62,561 nt of DNA, from contig WIAG01000015.1 in NCBI GenBank assembly GCA_014055495.1, positions 1-62,561 on the forward strand. The letters run 5' to 3'. A program made the translations under genes and the position numbers. This stretch comes from Nitrospira sp. CR1.2. GTDB taxonomy: Bacteria; Nitrospirota; Nitrospiria; Nitrospirales; Nitrospiraceae. Shown piece by piece: positions 53,204-61,809 of this stretch (positions within the stretch are counted from its first letter, which is position 1; each line of letters opens with the position of its first letter). Below the pieces are notes generated by a model, which worked only from the letters and a program-made list of their open reading frames with translations, was not told the DNA's origin and ran no database searches.

Positions 53204-53914
53204 ATGAACCGAGCCAGTAAAAATCAAGGTGTCCTGCTCCTCGCCCTCGTGGTGCTCTGGATCGGTTTGCTGATCTGGCAAATTGACCACTCAAGTGAGC
53301 AGGCGCGAGTGCCGTTGACCCATGTCAGCGGGCAGCGCACGGCGGCGAAACCCCCGGCATCGACAGCCGGCGCAAATTTGCAGGTGCATCTTGAGCGTCT
53401 GGCCGCCATCAAGGGACAGAGGGACGCGAGCTTTGCCACCCCGCGGAATATTTTTGCGAGTCTGCTTCCTCAAGTCGAGCCGGCGGCGATTCCCAGCCCG
53501 GCACCTCGTCGCGGACGTTCCCGTGGTCCCGCCAAGCCTACGGCGCCTCCTCCCGCGGAGGAGGTCGTTGAAGAACCGGAGTCCGAAATCAAGACGGAAG
53601 AAGAACCGGTCGATGAAGGGCCCAAAGGCCCAACGCCCGAAGAGATCGAACGGTTGCGCATCGCGACGGAACTGAATCAGTTCCGGTATGTCGGGTTCAT
53701 GGCGGTCGGCGGCGGCGCGCAAAAGAAAAAGAACATGGCGGTGGTGGTGAAAAACGACGAAATGCACGTCGTGCAGACGGGCGAAGTCATCGGCGGCGAG
53801 GTGTTGGTGAAGGAGGTGTCGCAGAAGGAAATCACGCTGCAGGACGTGGGGTCGAAGATTACGCAGGTTATTCCGGTCACGGACGATCCGGGAGCGGGGG
53901 GGCAGGCCAACTAG
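53204..53914 (+). CDS. PilP/GspC-like periplasmic coupling protein
   Basis: This 236-residue protein has an N-terminal membrane anchor (LLLALVVLWIGLLIW, ~10-25), a Pro/Glu-rich linker (~85-140), and a C-terminal beta domain ending KNMAVVVKNDEMHVV, TGEVIGGEVLVKEVSQKEITL, matching the homology-region fold of GspC/PilP. It probably bridges the inner-membrane PilNO pair to the secretin N-domains. No lipobox is seen. It begins five bases after the previous stop. Confidence 0.75.
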   Translation: MNRASKNQGVLLLALVVLWIGLLIWQIDHSSEQARVPLTHVSGQRTAAKPPASTAGANLQVHLERLAAIKGQRDASFATPRNIFASLLPQVEPAAIPSPAPRRGRSRGPAKPTAPPPAEEVVEEPESEIKTEEEPVDEGPKGPTPEEIERLRIATELNQFRYVGFMAVGGGAQKKKNMAVVVKNDEMHVVQTGEVIGGEVLVKEVSQKEITLQDVGSKITQVIPVTDDPGAGGQAN

Positions 53915-53918
53915 GAGA

Positions 53919-54527
53919 ATGCGGTTGCGGCACCACCTCGAGAATACGCGCGGGATTACCTACCTGGCGTTGATGTTTTCCATCGTGCTGATCGGCATCT
54001 CCGTGTCCGCCGCGGCTCGTCAGTGGACCGTCATGGTTCAACGGGAAAAAGAGGCCGACCTCATGGCGAAGGGGATCGAAATTCAGAATGCCCTGGCGCT
54101 CTACTCAGCTTCGATGAAGATCGGGCGTATCATGCCTGCCGAAATCTATCCTCAATCCCTGGCCGAGTTGACACGCGCACCGAAACCGTTTCTACGCCGG
54201 GTCTACCAGGATCCGCTCGGCGGAGGAGAGTGGGAGTACATGCGCGCGCCCACCGGCGGCATTATGGGGGTGCGCAGTAAAAGCAAGGCCAAGCCGATCA
54301 AAGAGCGTGATTTTCCCCTCGCGATCCGTCACTTTGAAGGCCGCAAGACCTATCATGATTGGATCTTTCAGCATCCGAATCCCTCCTCGCAGTCCATGTT
54401 AATGCCGCCGATGATGGGGCTGGCGCCTGGTACCCTGCCTCAGCAACCGGGGGCACCCGGTGCCGTTCCAGGAGTGCCTGCTCCACAGGGTGTGCCGTTG
54501 ATGCCCGGTGCTCCCGGGAACCCTTGA
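53919..54527 (+). CDS. atypical pseudopilin with Ala at +5 and a Pro/Gly-rich tail
   Basis: This 202-residue protein has a prepilin-like N-terminus, RG|ITYLALMFSIVLIGISVS, cleaved after G12. The Glu normally at +5 is Ala17. This substitution is known in GspK/tip pseudopilins, where Glu5 is absent, so it may cap the pseudopilus. The middle part has PQSLAELTRAPKPFLRR and YQDPLGGGEWEY, GspG-like. The last ~40 residues are a collagen-like PGAPGAVPGVPAPQG tail. Start choice is open: ATG 53919 has its AGGAG only a base away, whereas TTG 53925 is better spaced. Confidence 0.7.
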   Translation: MRLRHHLENTRGITYLALMFSIVLIGISVSAAARQWTVMVQREKEADLMAKGIEIQNALALYSASMKIGRIMPAEIYPQSLAELTRAPKPFLRRVYQDPLGGGEWEYMRAPTGGIMGVRSKSKAKPIKERDFPLAIRHFEGRKTYHDWIFQHPNPSSQSMLMPPMMGLAPGTLPQQPGAPGAVPGVPAPQGVPLMPGAPGNP

Positions 54528-54650
54528 CCCGAATCCAAACCCCACAGTATTCTGTCCCGCTATAGTCGATCGCGTTGACGTTCACACTCTTGATCGGTCG
54601 AGTCTTCGGCTTCGCGCCGGACGCTTCGCCACGCAGCAGGAATTTACGAC

Positions 54651-55964
54651 ATGGAACAAGATTTGACCGAACACCAGGCTCCGGAACTCGATGCCCCGAG
54701 CGAAGTGCTCTCCCCTGAGGACTATGTCGCAGCATTAGTCAAGGCGGCCAAAGGCGCATCGGGCCGGTTGGCAACGCTCTCCACTGAGGTAAAGAACCAG
54801 GCACTGCTGGCCATGGCCGACGGCCTTGAGGCGCAGGAAGCCGAACTGTTGGCTGCCAATGAAAAGGATCTCGAGCCCTTCGATTCCACCCCTGAAAGAA
54901 AAGCGGTCGCCGACCGGCTTCGGCTTACGGCGGAACGTGTTCGCGACATGGCTGCGGGAATCCGTGATATCGCTCGCCTGCCGGATCCCCTCGGCGAGAC
55001 GCCCAAGATGTGGACGCGTCCCAATGGCATGCAGGTCGGGCGAATGCGGGTGCCCATCGGCGTCATCGGCATCATCTATGAAGCGCGCCCGAACGTGACG
55101 GCCGATTCCGCGGCCCTGTGTTTGAAATCCGGCAACGTCTGTCTCCTGCGCGGCGGCTCTGAAGCGCTGCATTCCAACACGGCGATCGCCAAAGTGCTGA
55201 GTGAGTCTGCCGAGAAAGCCGGCGTGCCGTCCGGCGCGATCACCTTCGTCGACCGTCCGGAACGGGAGATTGTGCAACTGTTGCTGAAGCAGGATCGGTC
55301 TATCGATCTCATCATTCCCCGTGGCGGCGAGTCGCTCATGAAGACCATCGCCGAACATGCCACGATTCCGGTGCTGAAACACGATCAGGGCGTGTGTCAC
55401 ACCTATGTCGACGTCGATGCCGATCCGAACGTCGCGGAGCAGATCTGTCTGAATGCCAAAGTGCAACGCCCCTCCACCTGCAATGCCATGGAGACCTTGC
55501 TGGTGCACCAAACGATGGCGCGCACCTGGTTGCCGCATCTCGTGGCACGACTGTCGGCCTCGAAGGTCGAGGTTCGTGGCTGCCCGAAAACCATTCAACT
55601 CTGTCCGGAGGTAAAGCCCGCGGCTGAGGGTGACTTCGGCCGGGAATTCCTCGATCTCATCCTCGCCGTCAAGGTGGTGAAGAATATGGATGAAGCCCTG
55701 GAGCACATCGCCACGTTCGGCTCCCGGCATACCGAAGCGATCGTGACGAAAGACTATGGCCGGGCGATGCGCTTCTTGCGTGAGGTGGATGCCGGCGCGG
55801 TGTTGGTGAATGCCTCGACCAGGCTGAACGACGGGTATCAGTTCGGGTTGGGGGCGGAAATCGGTATCAGTACGTCCCGTCTCCATGCCCGTGGCCCGAT
55901 GGGGCTTGAGGAACTGACCTGTTCAAAGTTTGTGGTGCTGGGGAGCGGCCAAATCCGAGAATAA
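54651..55964 (+). CDS. proA: gamma-glutamyl phosphate reductase
   Basis: This 437-residue enzyme of proline synthesis reduces gamma-glutamyl phosphate to glutamate-5-semialdehyde with NADPH. The aldehyde-dehydrogenase-like fold has GVIGIIYEARPNVTADSAALC (split: YEARPNVTADSAALC), SGNVCLLRGGSEALHSN, and the catalytic Cys in QRPSTCNAMETLL. GRAMRFLREVDAGAVLVNAS is the C-terminal block. An N-terminal extension of ~25 acidic residues is slightly longer than usual. It sits inside the secretion-gene run, with no intergenic gap to the following unknown gene (TAAATG). Confidence 0.94.
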   Translation: MEQDLTEHQAPELDAPSEVLSPEDYVAALVKAAKGASGRLATLSTEVKNQALLAMADGLEAQEAELLAANEKDLEPFDSTPERKAVADRLRLTAERVRDMAAGIRDIARLPDPLGETPKMWTRPNGMQVGRMRVPIGVIGIIYEARPNVTADSAALCLKSGNVCLLRGGSEALHSNTAIAKVLSESAEKAGVPSGAITFVDRPEREIVQLLLKQDRSIDLIIPRGGESLMKTIAEHATIPVLKHDQGVCHTYVDVDADPNVAEQICLNAKVQRPSTCNAMETLLVHQTMARTWLPHLVARLSASKVEVRGCPKTIQLCPEVKPAAEGDFGREFLDLILAVKVVKNMDEALEHIATFGSRHTEAIVTKDYGRAMRFLREVDAGAVLVNASTRLNDGYQFGLGAEIGISTSRLHARGPMGLEELTCSKFVVLGSGQIRE

Positions 55965-57746
55965 ATGCCGCCTGAGTTTTCGCTACAAACTATACTGAGA
56001 CGTCCCGGTACGCTCACCTTTCCCGCCAATCTTGCCGACGAGCCGCAGTTCTCGGCGTCCGCCGATTCCGCAGTACGCAGGTCGAGCGGTCATCTCATCC
56101 TGTACGGGAGTCACGGTCGCCGCATCCTCCTGACCGACCCCGACGGTTACCCGTTGCATGAATGCGAATGGGGCATGGTCGAGGGGAGTTTGTCCCTTCT
56201 GCGTGCCAGGGTTCATCTTGACTGGGGGGCATGGGTCGGGCTGACTCCCGGCGGACTCGTCAACAGAATGACGCTGGACTTGTCCAGAAAGCCGGGCTGG
56301 CAGCGCTTGCGGGCCGACGACCTTCGAAACATGGCGGCCCAGTCGTTGCGGGTTCCGCTCGACGAAGTGCGGTGCTTCTACAGCGATCAGGATATGACGA
56401 TTGACGCGAGGGGAACCGCCACGATCCGGCATCGCAAGGACGCGATCTACTATTTGCCGGACGGTACCTTCGACAGCAAGGTTTTCATGGCCTGTATGGG
56501 CGCCATGCATTGGGGCGCGATCGATTTTCTGCCGGTCGTCGAACTGTTTCTCTCGCTGTTGCCCGGCACCGGCTCCGCCCTGTTCGAACTGATCCGTGGG
56601 CTTTATGACGATCAAAATCGTGGGGCATCGACACCTCGGGCGTTGCACTATCGTGGGATTCCCACCTATCCGTCCGAAGCAGCCTATCGCCTCTTCAGCA
56701 ACTTCTTCTACCCGCAACTCCCCGGAGGGGGAGATCCGTTTCCGATGTTTATGGATGCGCCGCGCTCGCACCTGGTGAGCTGGATGCCGGTGCCTGATCC
56801 CCCCAGGCGACACGTCGAACGCGAGCAGAAGCTCTGCGTCACGATTCAAGGTGCCCGTGTGCTGAAGGCCACGTGCTCGGATGATCCGGCCGGCCTGTCC
56901 TATCAGTCGTTCGATCGTCAGGGATTTGCGCCGTGCCGGCGCGGGTTGGCGGTGGAGGGGGATCGGTTGTTGCTGATCGATCAGGCGACCAGGAGCGCGA
57001 TTCCGCTACCGGCTCGATGGGGAACCGTGACCGGTCCGCCGATGCCCCCGTCAGTGCAGCCGGTGTCCGATTGGGTGTCCGTCTTCAAAGGGGCAGTCCC
57101 TCGGGTCAGTCCGGCGGAGGCGTTCGGTGCGGTGCTGTTCTACCCTGACGATCAGGAGGAGATCGGGGAATTGGCCACGCAGCCGTTTGTAGCCGATTAT
57201 CTGCAGGATCTCCTCGAACAGGATCGCGCGCTGGCGGCTCGAGTGGCAGGGGCGGGGAGGGTTTGCATCACCGGATTCGATAGCGCGATCGTGACCTGTA
57301 TCGGCCATGATCGCCCGCGCGTCTATACGGTGTGGTACGAACATCCGGCATTCGCGCAGCGGCAGGCCCAACAGTTATGGAATGTACTGGCTCGTGCACA
57401 GCGATTGGATTGGCTGCATCACGTCTCGATGCGGACTCTGGTTGAGGATGACGGCGAGGAAGGGCAGGTCTATCAACTCGCGTATGAATGGACGCCGTTC
57501 AGGCTCTACGACGATCCTCAGGCGATTGCACATCGTATGCAGCAGTTGTCGGGTCGGCTCGCTGCCGGGGCGGTGGCGTTCGTTGTGGGCCCGGCGTCGG
57601 TGGGTGATGGATGCCGAACGGCCGGATTACAGCTGCAGGCCATGATGCCCGTGGCGTCGCTGTCGACATTTCGCATGCACCAAAGTGTGTTGCCGCGCGC
57701 CCAACTGAAGCCGGGAGTCATGTTGTATCACGTAATGAGGCCTTGA
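55965..57746 (+). CDS. protein of unknown function, 593 residues
   Basis: I do not recognise this gene. The coding frame is clear: it starts at ATG 55965 immediately after the proA stop and runs unbroken with the same codon use. The protein is soluble-looking, with no signal peptide and no clear membrane helix except a mild hydrophobic stretch near 190-215 (IDFLPVVELFLSLLPG). Distinctive stretches are LTDPDGYPLHECEWGMVEG, WLHHVSMRTLVEDDG and AYEWTPFRLYDDPQ. Aromatic residues are frequent. Its place between proA and gspG suggests conserved but unassigned function. Confidence 0.75.
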   Translation: MPPEFSLQTILRRPGTLTFPANLADEPQFSASADSAVRRSSGHLILYGSHGRRILLTDPDGYPLHECEWGMVEGSLSLLRARVHLDWGAWVGLTPGGLVNRMTLDLSRKPGWQRLRADDLRNMAAQSLRVPLDEVRCFYSDQDMTIDARGTATIRHRKDAIYYLPDGTFDSKVFMACMGAMHWGAIDFLPVVELFLSLLPGTGSALFELIRGLYDDQNRGASTPRALHYRGIPTYPSEAAYRLFSNFFYPQLPGGGDPFPMFMDAPRSHLVSWMPVPDPPRRHVEREQKLCVTIQGARVLKATCSDDPAGLSYQSFDRQGFAPCRRGLAVEGDRLLLIDQATRSAIPLPARWGTVTGPPMPPSVQPVSDWVSVFKGAVPRVSPAEAFGAVLFYPDDQEEIGELATQPFVADYLQDLLEQDRALAARVAGAGRVCITGFDSAIVTCIGHDRPRVYTVWYEHPAFAQRQAQQLWNVLARAQRLDWLHHVSMRTLVEDDGEEGQVYQLAYEWTPFRLYDDPQAIAHRMQQLSGRLAAGAVAFVVGPASVGDGCRTAGLQLQAMMPVASLSTFRMHQSVLPRAQLKPGVMLYHVMRP

Positions 57747-57842
57747 GGACCGCCTGCGCCATGCCAACGCCTGCTGTCGGATCCGGCGACGATCAGCGCT
57801 GATTGACCTCGGGGAAATCAGCTACAGTCCGATACCAGTTCC

Positions 57843-57851
57843 TGTTACAAT
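57843..57851 (+). promoter_or_regulatory. candidate extended -10 promoter of gspG
   Basis: TGTTACAAT at 57843-57851 matches the extended -10 pattern TG-n-TAnAAT. It lies 65 bp before the gspG start. The expected -35 position (TACAGT) is poor, which an extended -10 can tolerate. Prediction is from sequence alone. Confidence 0.3.
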
Positions 57852-57915
57852 TCCGGCTCATGAGAAACGCGTGAGACAGGAAAGCCGCAACCGGCCGAGA
57901 AGGAGCGGAACGCAT

Positions 57916-58434
57916 ATGGGATGGGAGTGCAATGTCAGTAGGGCAGCGGGTCGGCGTATTCGTCCGGCGGCTGCTCTCCGCTACGGTCAGATTGAGCGAT
58001 TCAGAGGCTGTGAGGGATTTTCGTTCATCGAGGTGATGATCGTCGTCGTCATCCTGGCGATCCTGGCCACGCTGTTGATTCCGAAAGTCATGGGCCGCAC
58101 GGAAGACGCGAAGCGGGCGGCTGCCAAAGCGCAGATTTCCAATATCGAAAGCGCGCTGCAACTGTATAAGTTGGATAACGGCAATCTTCCCTCAACCGAG
58201 CAGGGGTTGAAGGCTCTTGTTGAACGGCCCGCATCGGGTCCTGCCGCGCCGAATTGGAAGGCGGGCGGGTATCTTCCGAAGGTGCCGGTGGATCCGTGGG
58301 GCGCTCCCTACAAATACACCGTTCCCTCGCCGCAGGGCGCAGAATTTGAAGTGCTTTCGTTCGGCGCCGATGGGACCGCCGGCGGCGACGGTAAAAATGC
58401 CGATATCGTCAGTTGGGATCTGGACCGTAACTAG
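57916..58434 (+). CDS. gspG: major pseudopilin GspG
   Basis: This prepilin of about 172 residues has a long leader of 34 residues, cleavage site G34|F35 and conserved E39 at +5 in FSFIEVMIVVVILAILATLLIPK (split: FSFIEVMIVVVILAILATL). The body carries the diagnostic GspG motifs: LYKLDNGNLPSTEQGLKALVE, YLPKVPVDPWGAPYKY and FGADGTAGGDGKNADI, the calcium-binding loop. ATG 57916 has AAGGAG ten bases upstream. It forms the pseudopilus fibre used by gspE, gspF and the secretin above. It is separated from that operon by proA and an unknown gene. Confidence 0.93.
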   Translation: MGWECNVSRAAGRRIRPAAALRYGQIERFRGCEGFSFIEVMIVVVILAILATLLIPKVMGRTEDAKRAAAKAQISNIESALQLYKLDNGNLPSTEQGLKALVERPASGPAAPNWKAGGYLPKVPVDPWGAPYKYTVPSPQGAEFEVLSFGADGTAGGDGKNADIVSWDLDRN

Positions 58435-58577
58435 CGACTAGACCTATCCGGCTTTGTCACTTCTCGTCGCCCACTCCGATATGATGCCCTCGGTCCGAGA
58501 GCCGACTCGCAACACCTCAAGATCAGCCCCTGTTTGACCGAAGAAGAGATGAGGCATTCCTTCAGGAGGAACGGGTG

Positions 58578-59771
58578 ATGCGTCGAGTGATCTTTGTGGA
58601 CGATGCACCGGAGATTCTGCAGCATCTTCGACGGATCTTCGTTCCCATGCAATCGGAGTGGGACATGCAGTTTTTCTCCTCGGCCGCCGCCGCGTTGCCC
58701 GTGATCCGCGAGGGGGGGTGTGACGTCGTGGTGTCCGACATGACGATGCCGGTGATGGATGGTGCACAATTTCTCAGCGAGGTCCGCGCGCTCTCGCCGG
58801 AGACGATCCGGATTGTCCTCTCCGCAGACCAAAGCCCTGTCACGTATCTGCGGTCCGCTGCCGTCGCCCACCGTTTTCTGCAGAAGCCGGTAGATGTGAG
58901 CCGCTTGAAAGCAACCATCGCGCAGGCGGAGGTGTTGCGAACGGTGTTGATGAACCCTGCCCTCCGGCGCCTGGTGGGGGAGATCGAGGTGCTCCCGAGC
59001 CTGCCGTCGATTTATCAAAGCCTTATGCAGGAAATGCAGTCGCCACAGGCGTCGTTAAAGAAGGCCTCCCGTATTGTGGCTAAAGACCTCGGCCTGATGA
59101 CCAAGATCCTTCAGCTCGTGAACTCCTCGTTTTTTGGACTCAGGACCCACGTGTCCGATCCCGAGCAAGCCGTGGCTCTGCTCGGCTTTGATACCATCAA
59201 GTCGTTGCTGCTCTCCAGTCAGGTGTTTGCGCAATTTGATCAGCGTCGACTTCCCTCCTTTTCCCTGGAAGAGCTCTGGTGTCATGCGATGTCGACCGGC
59301 ACCTGCGCGCGTCGTATCGCCAAGGACGCCGGCGCCAACCAGCAGGTGATCGATGAGGCGTTTACCGCGGCACTGCTGCACGACGTCGGGGTCCTGGTGT
59401 TGGCTGCCAATAAGCCGGAGGACTATGCACAGGTGCTTGATCTCATGCGTATGAAGCGGCTACCAGACTGGGCTGCCGAACGGGAGGTTTTCGGGGCGGA
59501 TCACGCCCACGTGGGTGCCTACCTCCTGGGGATTTGGGGGCTCGGCGACGGGATTATCGAGGCAGTGGCCTTCCATCAGCACCCCGGCGAGTGTCAGGCG
59601 TCAGGGTTTACCGCTGTGACCGCGGTCCATGTGGCAAATGTCATCGCCGAGCAACAAGCGCGCGGCGAGCTTGGTACACCGGATTTGGCCGGTGTGGATC
59701 AAGCCTATCTGGCCCGTGAGCAGTGTCTTTCCCGTCTTGCCGGGTGGCGCGAGCTATGCGCTGCCGCCTGA
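58578..59771 (+). CDS. response regulator with HDOD output domain
   Basis: This 397-residue protein joins a receiver domain (1-120: RVIFVDDAPEIL, phosphoacceptor D54 in VVSDMTMPVMDG, HRFLQKPVD with the conserved Lys) to an HDOD domain (about 130-330: LPSLPSIYQSLMQEMQSP, VNSSFFGLRTHVSDPEQAVALLG). The HD-like residues LLHDVGVLVLAANKP are present but HDOD proteins often lack phosphodiesterase activity. It probably signals in c-di-GMP, motility or stress regulation; partner kinase not seen. ATG 58578 has AGGAGG at 58564-58569. Confidence 0.9.
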   Translation: MRRVIFVDDAPEILQHLRRIFVPMQSEWDMQFFSSAAAALPVIREGGCDVVVSDMTMPVMDGAQFLSEVRALSPETIRIVLSADQSPVTYLRSAAVAHRFLQKPVDVSRLKATIAQAEVLRTVLMNPALRRLVGEIEVLPSLPSIYQSLMQEMQSPQASLKKASRIVAKDLGLMTKILQLVNSSFFGLRTHVSDPEQAVALLGFDTIKSLLLSSQVFAQFDQRRLPSFSLEELWCHAMSTGTCARRIAKDAGANQQVIDEAFTAALLHDVGVLVLAANKPEDYAQVLDLMRMKRLPDWAAEREVFGADHAHVGAYLLGIWGLGDGIIEAVAFHQHPGECQASGFTAVTAVHVANVIAEQQARGELGTPDLAGVDQAYLAREQCLSRLAGWRELCAAA

Positions 59772-59787
59772 TCGCATCTCGGCTGGC

Positions 59788-59817
59788 TTGACCGAGCAGC
59801 CTTCCTCGCAGTACAAC
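59788..59817 (+). promoter_or_regulatory. candidate sigma-70 promoter of the glycoside hydrolase
   Basis: TTGACC (59788-59793) and TACAAC (59812-59817) are separated by 18 bases. They lie 33 bases before the start at 59850. Match is partial (5/6 and 4/6), so this is a weak prediction. Confidence 0.3.
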
Positions 59818-59849
59818 CACCTTTTCTCACTTCCTCTACCCGAGGCACT

Positions 59850-61169
59850 GTGGTTCGCCGTCTCCTGTTGATCTGTCTCGTGACCATTGGGCTCTGGATG
59901 CTTTTGATTGTGCGGAGCCAGGCCGGCACGATTGTGGTGGATCTCAGCGTCGAACAAGGGCCGATGAACCACCGGGCCAACGGGTATCTCGTCAGTATCG
60001 AACCGACGGATCCTCCGACGAGCCTGATTGCTCCGCTGAAGCCTACGAGTTTCCGGGGAAATGCAGGGTATGTGTTCAGCAATTACGAGCGTCTCGCCCA
60101 AGTCGGCGTGATGGAGTTCCAACTCACCCTCGGCTTGGTATTTCACCATTTCGCCCTCCAAATATTCGATATCAACCAGATCGGACTCGATGGAAGCTAT
60201 GCGCCCTGGTTGGCCCATGTCGATCGTGTCATCGATCAAGTTCTGGAACGTCGTCTTCATGTGTTGTGGGATATTTACAATGAACCGGACCTCGCTGCGC
60301 TTCCGCTCAATGACAATGCGCGTCTCAAGGAGGGCTGGCGCCTCGCCTATCGTCGCATCAAGGAACGGATTCCCGGCGCCCAGATCGTGGGGCCGAGCGT
60401 CAGCCGATACCGTCTGCTCAAACCATTCTTGGAATGGTGTCACTCGCAGGATGTGTGCCCCGATGTGGTGGCCTACCATGAGTATGGCGATCCCGGCGGA
60501 GCTCTGGGGTATGTGGACGATCTGCGCAGCTATTTGCGCGCGCAGGGCCTGGAGAAACCGATTTCGGTGAACGAGATATTGGGGCAGGAGTCATGGACGA
60601 TTGCCGGTTATACGGCGGGGGTGATTGCCGCCTATGAGCGGGCAAACATTCTCAGCGCGATGCGCGCCTGTTGGCCTGATCCTCAGGACATGAGCCGGAG
60701 TTCCATGGAAAATACCTGTGATAACCCGACCCTGGACGGGTTGTTGTATGTCGACCGCCGGTCCAAGCGGCCGGGCTGGCACATCTATCACACGTATGCG
60801 GACATGCGTGGTGTGCGGGTATCAACGATGACGGACAGTCCGACTCTTCACGCCCTTGCGGCATTGGAACACACAACCAACACTCTCCGGTTGCTCTTGG
60901 GGAAATATGAGGATTCTTCAACGGAGGAGACCAGAGTGGTCATTAGACACAGCCGAGGACGGCTGTGGTCTGCACAGAACGAGGAACTGCATGTCTGTGC
61001 CGAGCGTATCCCGGACGTGGGCTCCGCTCCGCTGGAGACGCCCGTGGTGACGCTTAATCACACCCTGCCGGCCGCAGAGAGCGAGATCTCTTTCATTCTG
61101 CCTGACTTTTACCATTCGGACGCCTACCGTATTGTGCTTGGGCCATCGGCTCGCTGTCCCCGTTCGTAG
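59850..61169 (+). CDS. secreted glycoside hydrolase-like TIM-barrel protein (GH39/clan A type)
   Basis: This 439-residue protein starts with a signal peptide or anchor (LLLICLVTIGLWMLLIV, cleavage perhaps after SQA). The barrel shows the clan-A acid/base motif LWDIYNEPD (E145) and a later strand-7 nucleophile, ISVNEILGQ (E242). HRANGYLVSIEP resembles the N-terminal beta-strand of GH39-like enzymes. C-terminal ~100 residues form a likely beta-sandwich. It may trim the cell's own polysaccharide. The start is GTG 59850 with GAGG four bases upstream. Its 3' end overlaps the antisense toxin remnant by 46 bp. Confidence 0.75.
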   Translation: MVRRLLLICLVTIGLWMLLIVRSQAGTIVVDLSVEQGPMNHRANGYLVSIEPTDPPTSLIAPLKPTSFRGNAGYVFSNYERLAQVGVMEFQLTLGLVFHHFALQIFDINQIGLDGSYAPWLAHVDRVIDQVLERRLHVLWDIYNEPDLAALPLNDNARLKEGWRLAYRRIKERIPGAQIVGPSVSRYRLLKPFLEWCHSQDVCPDVVAYHEYGDPGGALGYVDDLRSYLRAQGLEKPISVNEILGQESWTIAGYTAGVIAAYERANILSAMRACWPDPQDMSRSSMENTCDNPTLDGLLYVDRRSKRPGWHIYHTYADMRGVRVSTMTDSPTLHALAALEHTTNTLRLLLGKYEDSSTEETRVVIRHSRGRLWSAQNEELHVCAERIPDVGSAPLETPVVTLNHTLPAAESEISFILPDFYHSDAYRIVLGPSARCPRS

Positions 61170-61809
61170 GAATGGCGAGTCAGCTCGTTTCCCTCACAGA
61201 GCAGGAGCTTCGTGAGCATGTGCGGAGCAGAGGCAAGCCTCGCTCTTGCGCGAATGGCCGAAACATGCCCGCCATTGGTGGGTGCCTGCCTTTGTGAAGT
61301 GTGCGACGGCTTTGACAGAGCCTCTATCTTCTGGATGTCTTTGAGAAGAAGGAACAGATGTGGCGGATCGGACGGTGAGGGGCGGAAATCGAAGCGGTCA
61401 TAAAACTCTCTCGCACGTTCATCCTTCGCGTGGACTACCAGGGCACGAATTCCGGCGATGTCGGCAGCCTGAAGAGTCCGCAGGGTGGCATCTTTCAATA
61501 ACGCGGCACCGACTCCTTGTATCTGCCAGCGGAGATCGACTGCGAGCCTAGCGAGCAGCATGAGAGGAATGGAATGTTTGACCAGTACCTCCTTTACCGG
61601 CTCTGGAGCATGGAGTTGTTGCACAGACCCTACAGCGAGCGTGTAATAGCCGATAACGGTGGATCGGCCGACCCCACATAGGTGTGCGATCCTCCGCGGT
61701 GCTGGTTCTGTAGTGCGTACTTCTGGAGGAAGAGATTGGGGGCTTCCTGCCCACAGTCGAATGCTTCAACCTGGTGATGCTGGTGAAGTTGCTCGATACG
61801 CCTATTCAA
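61124..61809 (-). pseudogene. GNAT-type toxin (TacT-like), disrupted by a frameshift
   Basis: The minus strand carries a GNAT toxin in two frames. From TTG 61809 it reads RRIEQLHQHHQVEAFDCG, then FLQKYALQNQ and HTYVG, typical N-terminal TacT sequence, but this frame stops at 61630 after 59 codons. The rest continues in another frame as STVIGYYTLAVGSV, MLLARLAVDLRWQIQGVGAAL (CoA loop) and FYDRFDF. The frames meet at a run of four C on the + strand (61672-61675), so loss of one base from five explains it. The protein also runs past the usual end (LFLLLKDI), ~65 extra residues into the neighbour. It starts in a four-base overlap with the antitoxin. Confidence 0.83.

Noticed and set aside
54561-54566. 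TATAGT as a possible -10 upstream of proA
   Set aside because: No acceptable -35 at 16-18 bases; TTGACC at 54524 is 31 bases away, so not reported.
54735-55886. Minus-strand open frame (383 codons) opposite proA
   Set aside because: Antisense shadow of a well-supported proA; no recognisable protein features.
61212-61551. Two short + strand frames in the toxin region
   Set aside because: They are opposite the recognisable GNAT sequence and have no motifs.
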